From Cavia porcellus (Eukaryota > Chordata > Mammalia > Rodentia > Caviidae): 64,000 nucleotides of DNA. Under the pieces are notes generated by a model. The model made no database searches. It was not told where the DNA came from and saw only the letters and a program-made list of their open reading frames with translations. The stretch lies in contig NW_026947486.1 in the NCBI RefSeq assembly GCF_034190915.1, positions 99,615,123 through 99,679,122 on the forward strand, given 5' to 3'. How positions within the stretch are numbered: the first letter of the stretch is position 1; each line of letters begins with the position of its first letter. Both the position numbers and the translations under genes were made by a program. Positions 22,431-33,334 of the stretch are shown here, piece after piece.

Positions 22431-23950
22431 CTTATAAATTAGCACTGGTAACTACAGGGATATAAGCAAGGCTGGGTTGAGAGCCTAAAAAGGATGTATA
22501 ACACTGTATCTGGGAATAAGATCTTAACTGGAACTTGAGGCTACAACTGCTAAGCACTGACCAGGATATCTGTGGAGAGGCCTTTATCCCCATGAACTCC
22601 GCACACATAATGTTTAATTGGGAGATTTTAAACATCCCAGCCAAATATTCTGGGACCAAGATAACTAAACTTCTTAACCATGGTAAGATTAATAAGTCAG
22701 TTCTGAATATAAGCTGTTTATTCCCACGGCCCCTTCCACCTACCTTTTTTAGGTCTGAAGCAGGAATCTCAGGGTTGTGGTGGCCAGTGTTAGGGTCATA
22801 AGAAAGACTAAAGTTCCATGGTTCTGAGGGCCTCTGTGCATCATCCTCTCTCCTGTGAGCCTGAAACAATCAGGCTCTGAGGCTTTGAGAGTAGAAATGA
22901 GATAAGCAGAGTAAGAATTTTGTTTCTCAGATCTCATCATGTCTTCAGCATCTCTCTGGCTGAGAAAGCACAGCAGTCTGAGAGGTAAATATCCTGACAT
23001 TATATGACAACTTTTGGGTACCATCTCTGACACCTCATACAATGAATAAAGCCAATTGCTACTACTTGGGGGGCAGGAATGGGCAATCATTTATATAAAC
23101 TGACTGAGTCATGCTGTAGAGAGAAGTGGGTGGAATCCAGGCTGTAGATACAAATTTTCTCATTCCAGTCTCAACTCTATGTCCATTTAAGCAAGTCCCA
23201 TTATTAATCGTAGGATGCAAACACTGAGCAGACAATGGAATTCTTTCCTTGGCTTTTGCTCTAATTTTATTTCAAATAAATAAATGCTTCAGGATGTTGG
23301 GGTTGGCTCCTTCTCAGTCATCATTGGTTGTGTCGCTAGAGATGAAGGCAGGTTTTCTGTGCGTGTGGGGCATACGCAGCTATTGAAGGTCAAACTGTAT
23401 TTTCCTCTGTTGATGTCTGCTTCTGGGCATGCCAGGCAGACCTCATGTTGGCACTACTCCTTGCTTTCTGTAGTACCAGAATCCTATAACATTTCTCTTT
23501 CACCTGTAGAGATTAGTCAGAATTTGGTCCTTGGCCTTCAGTCCCTTTACTGGCATAATATATGCAGCAATTTTCTTTAATTTTGTCTTTACTGTATGCA
23601 GGTAGCTACAAAGGAAGTCACTACACTCACTAAACTTAGAATAACGGAAAATATGCCAAAGAGAGCAAGGAATCACCAATGGGTGTTGGGATTGGAACCG
23701 TTTGCACACATGTCATGCCAGGTTCTAAAAGGTTCAGTATCACCATCATACAACACGCAAGCCTATCTTTCAGTCTGTCCATATGGAAACATGAATTTAG
23801 TATGTGAAACAAGGATGGCAAGTCTGTCAATGGAATATAAAAGATATTGATGTGACAGAGCCCTGTATAGGGGCGCAAGTGAAGAAATGACATCAGTGGA
23901 GTTGCCAATGTGAACATGCCACAAGGCAACATCTCAGCAGGACTGCTGGT
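22430..23950. other. Unassigned sequence with a 145-codon minus-strand open frame
   Basis: The open frame at 22432-22869 on the minus strand shows no domain, signal peptide or splice context that I recognise. No repeat family identified. Confidence 0.3.
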
Positions 23951-23965
23951 AGATGTGTATGAGTG

Positions 23966-24027
23966 TCCGTGTGTGTGTGTGTGTGTGTGTGTGCGCGTGC
24001 GTGTGTGTGTGTGTGTGTGTGTGTGAC
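23966..24027. repeat. (GT)n microsatellite
   Basis: Long GT run interrupted by GCGCGTGC near 23993. Confidence 0.97.
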
Positions 24028-24029
24028 AG

Positions 24030-25010
24030 AAGCTGCTGTGCCTACTCTGATTCTAAAGAGCAAACTTGGTTATAAAAGGAGTAGCAACAGATGTGCTGGT
24101 GTGGTCCACATGTACACATTCTGTCACAGGTCAAATCCTGAGGATCACTTGCAAAAACAGAGTTCCATAAGCACAAATAACTACCACTGGAGTGTTATGG
24201 GAAACTCACTGTCCAGCCGCAACACTACAAGCATTCTGTGTCTGTGCCTGGCCCTTTCTACTACGGACACATTTTTGAGAAGTTGAAACTCCTTTAAAAA
24301 TCACAAAAACAAGATAAACTGGATGGAGGAGAAATATGAACTTTACTGATTTATATCAACACTCAAGGTTATGCCTAGTTTCAGCCTTTAATGGGCTCCT
24401 CCGCGCCCTTGCTAAACTTCCATCACTATGTGTGGGAGGGGTGTTTACTGGGGTTAGTAGATTTTCCTTTCTCATCTTGTATATTCGCTGCCTCAATCTT
24501 AGCAGTTGTGATTTCTACTATCACTCTCACAGACATAGAATAGAGTATGCTGTGGCTTGATGGTCCCAGAAGGCTCAAAGCATCAAATGGCTTGTGGTCT
24601 AGTACCTGGGGACCATTCAACCTGTGATATGGTCATGGTCATGTTTCCTAAGTGCCAAGTTTTCCTCCAGCTCAATAATCATGAAGAACAGCTCTATAGG
24701 GGAGTCATGGGAGACAGGGGAATTATGAGAGTTCTGAGAGCACATTTTGGGGAGGAAGAGCAGAAGTCTACAGTGAGGAGTAAAAGAGACACCTGCCGGA
24801 GGCATGTGTGTGGCCTAGAGAGAAACAAGCCTGTGCAACTAGCACAAAATGGCCTGGAAAAGGTTTGCTCTTGAAGGACAAAGACACTTCAGAGATGAGG
24901 GGACAATGGGAATTAACATCACCTGGAGACCCTCTGATGTCTTTGCTCTGTGCTGGCCAATCAGAGAGGCATTGTTTTAATTCCACCTCCATTAGTATTT
25001 AACTTAGTGC
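24030..25010. other. Unassigned sequence
   Basis: Overlapping short open frames on both strands, none with a recognisable motif. Confidence 0.3.
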
Positions 25011-25014
25011 AACA

Positions 25015-25200
25015 ATTACATTGATGGAGACATATGCAAATGGGAGAAAATACACAATTCTTTCCAACGTATGTTAATGTATACAGGAGTACTGGTGAGG
25101 ATATGAGGACCCAACCCTTGTACACTGAATGTGGGAACATGTAGAGTGTTGTAAAACAATGTCAACATGACTATGTGGAAGTTAAAAAAATAAAAGTCAT
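25015..25200 (+). repeat. L1 3' end fragment
   Basis: Follows the L1 ORF2/3' segment: 'gagacatatgcaaatgggag', 'actggtgaggatatgaggac' and 'cccttgtacactgaatgtgg', then 'gttgtaaaacaatgtcaaca'. Confidence 0.7.
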
Positions 25201-25294
25201 TTAACGTGGTCTCTACTAGATTCCCTTGGCATGACTTCTGATCAGAATCGAAGTGTAAATTTCCTTAAGCATTAAGGATGGCATATATAACTTT

Positions 25295-25725
25295 GAAATT
25301 TCTTTTTTTTTTTTTTAAGAAAAAAAAGCAAAACACTAAAAGGGTGCAAGTAATACAGAATTAAAGAAATAAACAGTAAGAAATCACTAGTTAATAGATT
25401 ACATATTGTCATCTTTGAAATAGTTGATCAAGTTACAAAATTAAGCATACAAAGTAGACATTCAAACAGTGAGACTGCAAACAATTGTGTTCAATGATCC
25501 AAAGAAACTTAGTAATATGGTCATCTGTCTTACACACCTAAACACACTTGAAGTTGTGTCCTTTAGAGCACTTTCTTTTCCTCTCCTTTTTACTATAACA
25601 TTTACACATTTTGGGTTTTATTACCGCCACCATTCTTACTACTTTTTTTGGAAGAGAATAAAACCAAATGTGACAAAACAAAGCAGTCAGTCAAAACAAA
25701 GAATGGGCATACTACATGATGTAAA
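25295..25725 (-). repeat. Dispersed repeat shared with 44.45-44.88 kb
   Basis: About 400 bp matching 44.45-44.88 kb closely (for example actagttaatagattacata and ttagagcactttcttttcct). The poly(T) at 25303-25316 is a poly(A) tail if the element is read on the minus strand. A weaker match lies at 63.06-63.23 kb. Confidence 0.65.
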
Positions 25726-26090
25726 ACCAGAACAAAAGGTAATCAACAATGGTTACCATAATGCCTCTTACTACTTTGAAAAGAATTGCCTATATCATCA
25801 GGTATAATAAAAGTGAACAAAACAGTACAGAACAAGACCAATAAAACCTAAACATTGGAGACATTACTGAACTTCAAAAGAAGATAATAGTCAAACCAGA
25901 ATGGGCATTATAGTGAATCTTACTGCCTGCCAAGTAGTTGCCCATACTGTCAAAATTGATAATATCAAACAGAACAGAATAGAGTAAAATCAGTCAAAAC
26001 AAGATGGTGAGAGCAACACGGGACTTCAAATTGAGTTAATAGGAAATCAAAAAATTTACTATAATATATCCTGCTAATTTTTTTTAAATT
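25725..26090 (-). repeat. L1 3' UTR-like sequence, antisense
   Basis: Matches 31.70-31.98 kb in the same orientation (tagtgaatctt, tagttgccc.tact.tca.a.ttgataatatcaa, ttagtaggaaat-type ends) and is the reverse complement type of the 2.1-3.1 kb segment. Confidence 0.55.
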
Positions 26091-26299
26091 CCCTTAATTA
26101 AAAATAATAATAATAAAAATTCTTCTATAACTTTTAAGACCTGAAGAAAGGTCAGAATGGACGTGCATGTTCTCTGATTCAAATGCCTTTAAATTAAAAT
26201 AGCCTTCCAAAGTTGCATACATTGGCGGGGCATATTCTTAACTTCTTCCACTCCTTTGAAGCACGGCCCACAGGGTCTCTCAGGGGCCCGTGGGTGGCA

Positions 26300-26489
26300 T
26301 GGAAGTTTCAGTGGGACTCCACTATTGGCTGGCGCCTAAAGCGGAGGGTCTATCTGCGCAGGCGCTGTGCGCATCACAAGCTGCATTGTGAGTAGAATGC
26401 TGAGGCTCCTGGCATTCCCTGCATTCTGCTAACCTGTGTGCCTGCGGTGCACTCGATGGAGGCTGGGAGCCCCCAGAGCCTTGTGAGAA
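26300..26489 (+). promoter_or_regulatory. Putative promoter/5' UTR of the CTAG-like gene
   Basis: GC- and CpG-rich stretch upstream of the start codon. It holds an inverted CCAAT box (ATTGG, 26324-26328) and an NRF1-like site TGCGCAGGCGC (26355-26365) followed by another GTGCGCATCA. The matching stretch of the pseudogene (about 4550-4640) has lost both motifs, mostly through CpG decay. No TATA box is visible. Confidence 0.55.
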
Positions 26490-27831
26490 ATGCGGGCTCC
26501 AGATGTCCAGGGAGGTGCTGAGGGAGAGGAGGGCGACGTAGGTGCACCAGTAGGTCCTGAAGAGCTTGACCTTATTGGAGGCAGGGAATGGGTACAAGTG
26601 GAAGGCGCTGCTGCCAACCTTATTGGAGGCGGGGATTGGGTACAAGTGGAAGGCGCTGCTGCCAACCTTATTGGAGGCGGGGAATGGGTACAAGTGGAAG
26701 GCGCTGCTGCCAACCTTATTGGAGGCGGGGATTGGGTACAAGTGGAAGGCGCTGCTGCCAACCTTATTGGAGGCGGGGATTGGGTACAAGTGGAAGGCGC
26801 TGCTGCCAACCTTATTGGAGGCGGGGAATGGGTACAAGTGGAAGGCGCTGCTGCCAACCTTATTGGAGGCGGGGATTGGGTACAAGTGGAAGGCGCTGCT
26901 GCCAACCTTATTGGAGGCGGGGATTGGGTACAAGTGGAAGGCGCTGCTGCCGACCTTATTGGAGGCGGGGATTGGGTACAAGTGGAAGGCGCTGCTGCCG
27001 ACCTTATTGAAGGCGGGGAATGGGTACAAGTGGAAGGCGCTGCTGCCAGGGACCGCCCCGAGGAACAGGGCATGGGGCAGGGGCCTGAGCGCTGCAGAAA
27101 TACCTCTACAGGAGAACTCCATGAGTTGTATCCTTCCTGAGGGTGGGGCTGGAGGTTGTCCGGGAGCGGCTGGGTCGCCGTGAGGGTAAAGAGTTGCCCA
27201 CAGGGAACGGGAGTGGAGATGGGGACCCCAAGGGCTAGGCAAAGCGGGCTGGGTGGGACGAGGTTCCAGGAGGGGCAGGGGCCAAAGAGACTCTGTAGTG
27301 TGCCATGGTGGCCAGAGGGAGAAAGCAGCCTAAGTCACAGTCGCCTTAACCAGATGTCCACCAGCCGCCTCTCATTGCCTTTCTGCGACGCCAAGGATGC
27401 AGAATTTGTTCACCTACATCTTTCCTTGGAAGCTGATCCCCCGATAAGGGGCGTTCACAGAGAGATCACAGTGAGCGGCAACGACCTGAATATGTGAGTG
27501 GGAGGCGAGAGGCTGTGTGGGGGACAGCAGATGTCTGGTGCTGAGGGTGCCCCAAGGGGCCAGCGCAGATCCACAGCTGCTGTCTACAGAGAGGTCGTGC
27601 TGTGTGGAGCCCGCTGGCGCCTGAGCGGGGTGGGGAGTGGTGGGCTCTAAACTATATGCTCAACATTGGAGAGACCTGCAGGGGGAACCTGAGCATGGGT
27701 GCTGTGATTCCCTTTTTCTTTCCTTTAGCTTGATAACTTCAGAAAACTCACACCTTCTACAAGTTTCTGTCTCCTACTTGCTGGACCTCCTTTTCCTGGT
27801 TTATCCAGTACTGGAAAGCTGTGAGCAATAG
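26490..27831 (+). CDS. CTAG/LAGE3-like gene with a tandem-repeat first exon (three exons; functionality uncertain)
   Basis: Member of the CTAG/LAGE3 (Pcc1-like) family; LAGE3 is a subunit of the KEOPS tRNA-modification complex, while CTAG1/CTAG2 are germline/cancer-testis antigens of unclear role. Exon 1 starts at ATG 26490, the same position as in the broken copy. It encodes 27 leader residues, ten 16-residue repeats (residues 28-187) and a tail to residue 216, where an in-frame TGA stands (27138-27140). Possible donors are GTGAGG (27180) and GTAAAG (27186). Exon 2 begins after an AG at 27353 or 27364 and ends at 27493 with donor GTGAGT; it encodes LPFCDAKDAEF and VHREITVSGN, the family core. 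Exon 3 (27729-27831, after a TTTCCTTTAG acceptor) encodes SHLLQVSVSYLLDLLFLV and ends TAG. Joining exons 2 and 3 keeps the family alignment without a gap. If exon 1 really runs past the TGA, the protein would stop at 216 residues without the core, so this may be a recent pseudogene, a differently spliced gene, or contain an assembly error. Confidence 0.7.
26571..27050 (+). repeat. Minisatellite: ten 48-bp units in exon 1 of the CTAG-like gene
   Basis: Exact 48-bp period, ten units (26571, then every 48 bp, last starting 27003). Read in the ATG frame each unit encodes LIGGGDWVQVEGAAAN or a close variant. The residue before the Trp is E,D,E,D,D,E,D,D,D,E across units, and the last residue changes from Asn to Asp after units 8 and 9. 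Units are nearly identical otherwise, which implies recent expansion or ongoing homogenisation. The minus strand is also open throughout. Confidence 0.98.
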
Positions 27832-27989
27832 TTTCTGGACAAGCCTAAGCTGCAAAAGAGGATTCAGTTTTCATCATCTATCCTCCAGCCCTATGCAGTC
27901 ACTTTCCTAGTTCAGGGATTCCTTGGGTGCCCTGTCAATTGATTTGGATCTGGATCGACCTCCCGTGAATGAAGGCTTGTTCTGATGAA

Positions 27990-27995
27990 AATAAA
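27990..27995 (+). terminator. Polyadenylation signal of the CTAG-like gene
   Basis: AATAAA about 160 bp past the exon 3 stop codon. The corresponding site of the pseudogene reads AATGAA. Confidence 0.6.
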
Positions 27996-28009
27996 ATCAA
28001 CTTCTATTC

Positions 28010-29640
28010 AGTGTCTCAGTCTGGTTTTATCAATGGTTCTCCCAGTTTTCCTTCCATTTGTTCTTGGGAGAAGAGAGATTCTGGAGTTTTAGTAGACAAG
28101 GTCATTGAAGATATTTTGGGGAAAGCAAGGACATGAAAAACATTGTCTTGACTTTCAGCATTAACTATTCTTAGCATTTTGAAATATATTTGCACTGTGA
28201 TGTCAGAATTGAGAATTGAATTCATGTATAAAATGAATAGCAACTGCATAAATGCAATTTTTATTTGCAAGGCTAATATTAGATTTGTCTCATCAGTTTT
28301 TCATTTGCAAGAGATTGGTCTGTCCCTAAATATATTAGAGGAAATGTTTTCAGTGGAGGCAGAAACATACAGTACAGTGACATTATAGAACATCTGAACT
28401 TCTCAATCCCCCCCTCCTGTTTGGATGAGGATTCACAGAGATTCCTGTGTATCATTCCCTTCAACATCGGTGGTTTAGTTAGTAATTACTGCAGTCCCAG
28501 AAGTATTCATCTGCTTAATGTTTACACTCTTTAAGGGAGTTCATGCATGCACATCACACATCTTTTATGACTGGAGGTACTTTAGCCACATAGGGGAAGG
28601 AGCCCCCAATACTAGGTTTCTATTCCCCAACACTAACTGAAATGAAGGGTGGAGGCGTTATTTCCACTATTTCTGCTGCTGTTTGCATTTCAAAGAGATG
28701 GCCTTAATAAGGACCTTCCATGGTCTTGAGGGTGTCAAGAGGCCTGCTCCCTTCTTTTAGCTTTCAGAAAAGTTTAAATGCCTTTCAGAGTCAGAGAAAA
28801 AACTTACAAGTTCTCTTAGGTAAGTGCTTTAATAACAGGCAGTGTCTTTTTAAAGGGAGAATTAAACTCCTCATTCTTAATTTTCACATGTCCTTACAGC
28901 AGCTAGGCAAAATATACTGGAAGCATTTCCTGCAAACATGCAGAGCTCACACTGTGTCTAAGCTGCACAGTTTTACTACATTTTCTTCATAGGCAACCAT
29001 GTGTAAATAAAGGCCAGAGTTTTCCCCGCTCTTCCTACCTGGATACCTTTATTCAGAATTCCTTTACTCAGCAGAGTTGTGCTTTCTTGCTGCTTTGTGT
29101 CTCTGATAGTTTCTGGCTGGATGTGTCCTTAGATTCTTATTCTTGACAGCTGAAATCTCCTACACTGCTAGGGATCCATGAGCTGTGCTCTGAAAAGTTT
29201 GGTGAGTTGGTAAAGGTTTGACATTGAAGCCTTGCTTTTTGATGAACTGCAGGGATTCTAAACAGGGCTTTGTAGCAGAGAAATGTTTTTACAGGACACA
29301 GGCAAGACCTTCTGAGGGCCCTGCCAGTGCCAGCTGAAGGATGAGACTTTCTGTTCTCTTCATTTCCCTGGGTGGGGTGCATCACTGATCTCTTTTCTCC
29401 TGGAGACTTGGGCTGGCTTACTCTTTATCCATTTGATGGGGAGATGCTTTCCCAGCATCGGCCACACTTTCTTCACATACTTGTTCTCATATTTGGTCTG
29501 CTGAATCCTCAAATAACCCCCACCTAGGATGGCATGTTTTCTCCTTCTGTTGTTCTCTCCTCTCTGGCCTTCAGAAAGGAAAGTGTCAGCTACCTGAACT
29601 CTGAATCTTCTTCATGTCCTAAACTCTGGGCATTTTCTGC
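28010..29640. other. Unassigned sequence downstream of the CTAG-like gene
   Basis: No gene or repeat family recognised. This stretch is absent from the pseudogene locus, where matching sequence resumes much sooner. Confidence 0.35.
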
Positions 29641-29649
29641 TCTAACAAT

Positions 29650-29705
29650 CTCTGTCTATCTATCTATCTGTCTGTCTACCTATCTACCTATTTATCTATC
29701 TATGT
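29650..29705. repeat. (CTAT)n/(CTGT)n simple repeat
   Basis: Imperfect tetranucleotide run on the plus strand. Confidence 0.9.
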
Positions 29706-30480
29706 TCTGTCTCTATGCTCTGTCTTCTTTTCTTTTCCATGCATTTGAAAGCATTATTTCATAGGCACTATATTTTGATGGATAGATGTGTATTACACCT
29801 TCCATAACTGTCAACCCAGCACTATCTCCTAATTCACCATGGGTGTTCTTAGTAGATTCTTTCCATAGCTGTTTGGTGACCTCACCTCCTCCTTAGAGAA
29901 TGTGAAAACCACATACTTTTCCCCTTTGGCTCAGACTATCTGCCCTCAGAAAGATGTTATTTTAAGCCATTTTCCATGTCCTCTGTTGGCATGGTTCTTG
30001 TAGTCTGGTGTGCTACATAGGTGAAATTCTGAGACTTCCTGTTTTCTGAGCTGGAATCTCAATCATGCTTTGCACAGATGTCTTCTTACAATGCTGTTCC
30101 ACAGTTTGTTGCTATTCAGGTGTGCTTTATCAATAGGTGTATTGAGTTACAGTTAACAAACTGGCAATCCCACCTTATGTCATTCTTAAGTATTTTAGTA
30201 ATAAGGGTCTTAAGACCTCTTATTTTCATTTACAGAAATAAAAATATTGAAATCCCTAAGAGTAACACAGTACTGAAAAAATTACGTAAATTTTGGATCT
30301 GAAAACTACTGGAATCAAAAAGACAAGCGTTATGACTTTCTTATGAGTATACTTGACCTCAATATTAGTGTGAATCAGGACACCAAGCAATGTTTTACTC
30401 TGCGTGTCCTACAGGGTGCCAAAAATCTTCAAATCCAGCTAGCATGCTACTCTGTTTACAAGATTTCCAAGCTGTCTGTG
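29706..30480. other. Unassigned sequence
   Basis: No gene or repeat recognised. Confidence 0.3.
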
Positions 30481-30685
30481 GACAGTGCAATCTCCTTTAT
30501 TACAAAGTAGAGTAATTGTCTGTGATTACTGCAGTCAGGGGTCCTTCCAGACACCTCAAGAGCCCTCTTCCCTATGATGCCACATTTTCTTAGAGGTGGC
30601 ATGAAGCTGGAGAGTACTAAAGGGAGGCTGCCAATGCCTGGCTTTGGAAAGGCAATGAAGTAGCCTCCCATTCACTGATTAGTTT
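30480..30685 (+). repeat. Block duplicated at 5.99-6.20 kb
   Basis: Matches the region beyond the CTAG-like pseudogene, starting at 'aaagtagagtaattgtct'. It marks the far side of the duplicated segment. Confidence 0.65.
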
Positions 30686-31365
30686 CAGTTTTTCATGATG
30701 CCGGTCCTCAAATCCAGAAGATCAATGCCTGGAAGAATTCAACAGAAAACACTTAGGAGAGCCTGGGGACCTTTCATGGCTTTCATTGTGGGTCAAAGAG
30801 GCATTGCATGTTATAACAATTCTCAAGCCTGAGGTCACAGGAGGGTGGACTGTAGGAAGGTGAGGATGATGATTTTGCAGGAGAATTTCCAGGATGCAGT
30901 CTCTTCACTTCCCAGGATTAGACAAGGTTGCTTCTGAGCATCAGGTCTGGCCCTGATGTGTCCTGTAGCCCAGAAAATCAGGTGGTCTTTTCTGAGAGGA
31001 AAACCTCAGCAGGTTCTGCACCCTCCCTGTTAGATGAGTCTTATGAGACTCTTCACTGAGCACAGCAGGCATGGCAGGCAGGCACAGTAAATCATGGGGA
31101 GTCCAACAACCAATGCAGTCCTTCTTCCCAGCAGAAACCTCCCAAGCCTGGTCCTTACCATGAGGCTTTTTATCAGCCTTCTGTTCTCCTAAGCTCTGAC
31201 CAGAATCTCCTCTACAAAACAGCCTAAGCTGTTCCAGCTCTATGCATCCAGGCAACATGTCCGAACCTTTCCAAACTCTGTCCACAAGCCATTTCCAAAG
31301 CCTCTCAAAAAACATGGTCAGGTATAGTCACAGCAAACGACCCCACTCCTCAGTACCAAATTCTC
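30686..31365. other. Unassigned sequence
   Basis: A 124-codon minus-strand open frame (30941-31315) has no recognisable motif. Confidence 0.3.
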
Positions 31366-31709
31366 TCTTAGTTACTTTTTAATCATTGCTGAGACAAAAT
31401 ACTTGAAGTCCTAGTTGGGAAAGGAAAGGTTTATTTCTTACAGTTTTTGGAGGTTTCAGTCCACACTCAGTTGGCTCCAAGGCAAGTGGCATGGCTGGGC
31501 CACAGTTCATGGTGACTGCAAACAGCAAGCAGGAACCAGGAAAGAGAGCAAGACACGCCTTGTTCCTGCCATTACATCACATCCTGGCTCCATTCCTACG
31601 TGGGTGGAACACTGACACCATTAATCTAAGCACTAGACAATGAACCATCACAAATGCACAATGCAAACTCATGAGACCTGGGGGCCACAGACATAAACCA
31701 TGACACTGT
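31366..31709 (+). repeat. URR1-like interspersed repeat, copy 1
   Basis: Holds the recognisable stretches 'aatcattgctgagacaaaat', 'ggaaaggtttatttcttaca' and 'tttttggaggtttcagtcca', then a poorly conserved middle and a 'cagacataaaccatgaca' end. The same pattern occurs at 58.95, 60.25 and 61.60 kb. I assign it tentatively to the rodent URR1 (non-autonomous hAT-like) family. Confidence 0.6.
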
Positions 31710-31711
31710 GT

Positions 31712-32200
31712 AAAACTTCAAAAGCAGGTAATAATCAAACAGAGTGGGTATCCTAGTGAATCTTTTCATCTTCAGTGTAGTTGCCTATACTCTCAGACTT
31801 GATAATATCAATCATAACAGATTTGAATAAAATCTGTCAGTGCAAAACAGCAATCTAACAACCAGATTCAATTAAGATCAGTCATGATAAATCAGTTTAA
31901 GTTATACATGGCTTCACATTAAGTTAGTAGGAAATTAAGGATTATTACCGCACTATGTTGTGCTATTTTTGGGATAGTTGTCAGTGCCCTTGTATTTAGT
32001 ACAAGTAGACCAACTGGAACAGAATATAATCTATCAAAATAGAGCAGTGTCATCAATGTGGGTTTTAAATCCTGATACACTGTTAACAATATCCTCTGCC
32101 TTCATTTTAAAGACTGATCCTCCCCTTTCACTCTCAAAGGGTGTTGCACATTTTGGGTCTCACCAACTCCAACAGTTTTTAGATTGAGGGTGGGCAACCT
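31712..32200 (-). repeat. L1 3' UTR-like sequence, antisense
   Basis: Parallels 25.87-26.08 kb: 'taatcaaacagagtgggtat', 'gataatatcaatcataacag', 'aagttagtaggaaattaagg'. Confidence 0.5.
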
Positions 32201-32599
32201 GCTATTTACCTAAGTGGTTCTGAACCTTAGCCTAAAGGTTTTCCTTCATTATAGCTAAGTAGTTCTCTACTGCACATAAGTTTCCTATCTTTCCAACCTA
32301 TCTGCAGGTGCTGATCAAGTTGCCCCTATTTCTCTCTGGTTTCATGTCACATAGAGCATTGTTTTCTCATATCTGATTTTCAGTCCATAAACCCTTTTTC
32401 AGTTTAATTATATTTCCTATACAGAGTATCTTGGTGGACCCTACCTCTTGCTCTACTCTGCCTGATTCTTTTTCTTTTTTAGTGTATCAAGGCCACCTAT
32501 GTTAGAGAGTATAACCAACCTTCTCTGTCTCATTTCTGCCATGCTACTTTTCTGCCATTGGTTTTCTACTTTTCTCCTAAATGCTTGTATTCTTTAGTT

Positions 32600-33110
32600 G
32601 ATTTTTCAGGCCTAGGGCCAGTGCTCGGAGCTTTTCTGGGGAGGGTAACAGGATGCAATACAGCAAATATGGGGGATTTCCTTCTGTCTTGCCTTTGAAG
32701 TCTAATACTGTTTTCATTTTTTTTTTTTTTTGCTTTGGTCTGATTAATTGTTTTGCTTTACTCAATACTTTCATTGGTTTTATAGTGTTTTGTTTTGGGT
32801 TTGATTTTGCTATACCTGATGGAAAGGACAACTATTGGGAAGATAACAAGAAATACTATTATTGTTTTCCTGGCATCCTGCTCTGAAGTTCTGTACCGAT
32901 TTTGCTGCATTGTCTTGGTTACCCTTGTTCTGTGTGGTCTTGTTGGAGTTTAAAATTTTTAAAAAAGGTAAATGGATGCAACTCGAGACCACACTCTTAA
33001 AATAAATCGGACTCACACATGTAAACATCTTATTGTCTCCCGAGTGTGAGAAACTGAAAGAGTAAATAGGATCCACATTGTACAACAGAAGGTGTGAAAT
33101 GCCAAGAAAC
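32600..33110 (+). repeat. L1 3' UTR-like sequence
   Basis: Plus-strand relative of 2.1-3.1 kb: 'ttttatagtgttttgttttg', 'ctattgggaagataacaaga', later 'tgtctcccgagtgtgagaaa' matching 'tgtcttcctagtgtaagaaa' at 2050. Contains a T-run at 32719-32731. Confidence 0.55.
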
Positions 33111-33334
33111 TATTCAAAAGGAAAGAGAAACTGGGATGGGGAAAGGACAAGAGAAGGATGGATAAAGCAAAAGAATAAAAATTGAAAAATATGTATCATA
33201 TTATCTCGTTTTAAATTTTTACTTCTCTTTAAAATACAAATATTTTATCTTTAAAATAAAATTTATAAAACAAGTTTACAGAGTTTTAAAAAACTACATA
33301 GAATAAGTTGCATCTCTCAAGCAACCAATGTTAT

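Noticed and set aside
22432..22869. 145-codon minus-strand open frame
   Set aside because: No domain, signal, splice context or repeat of composition that suggests coding; length is within chance for 64 kb.
26571..27050. Regular direct repeats reminiscent of a CRISPR array
   Set aside because: Units are contiguous with no unique spacers, and the surroundings are mammalian. It is a minisatellite in a gene exon.
26322..27242. 306-codon minus-strand open frame as a real gene
   Set aside because: Its length comes from the stop-free 48-bp array. It has no family match, and the opposite strand carries the recognisable gene.
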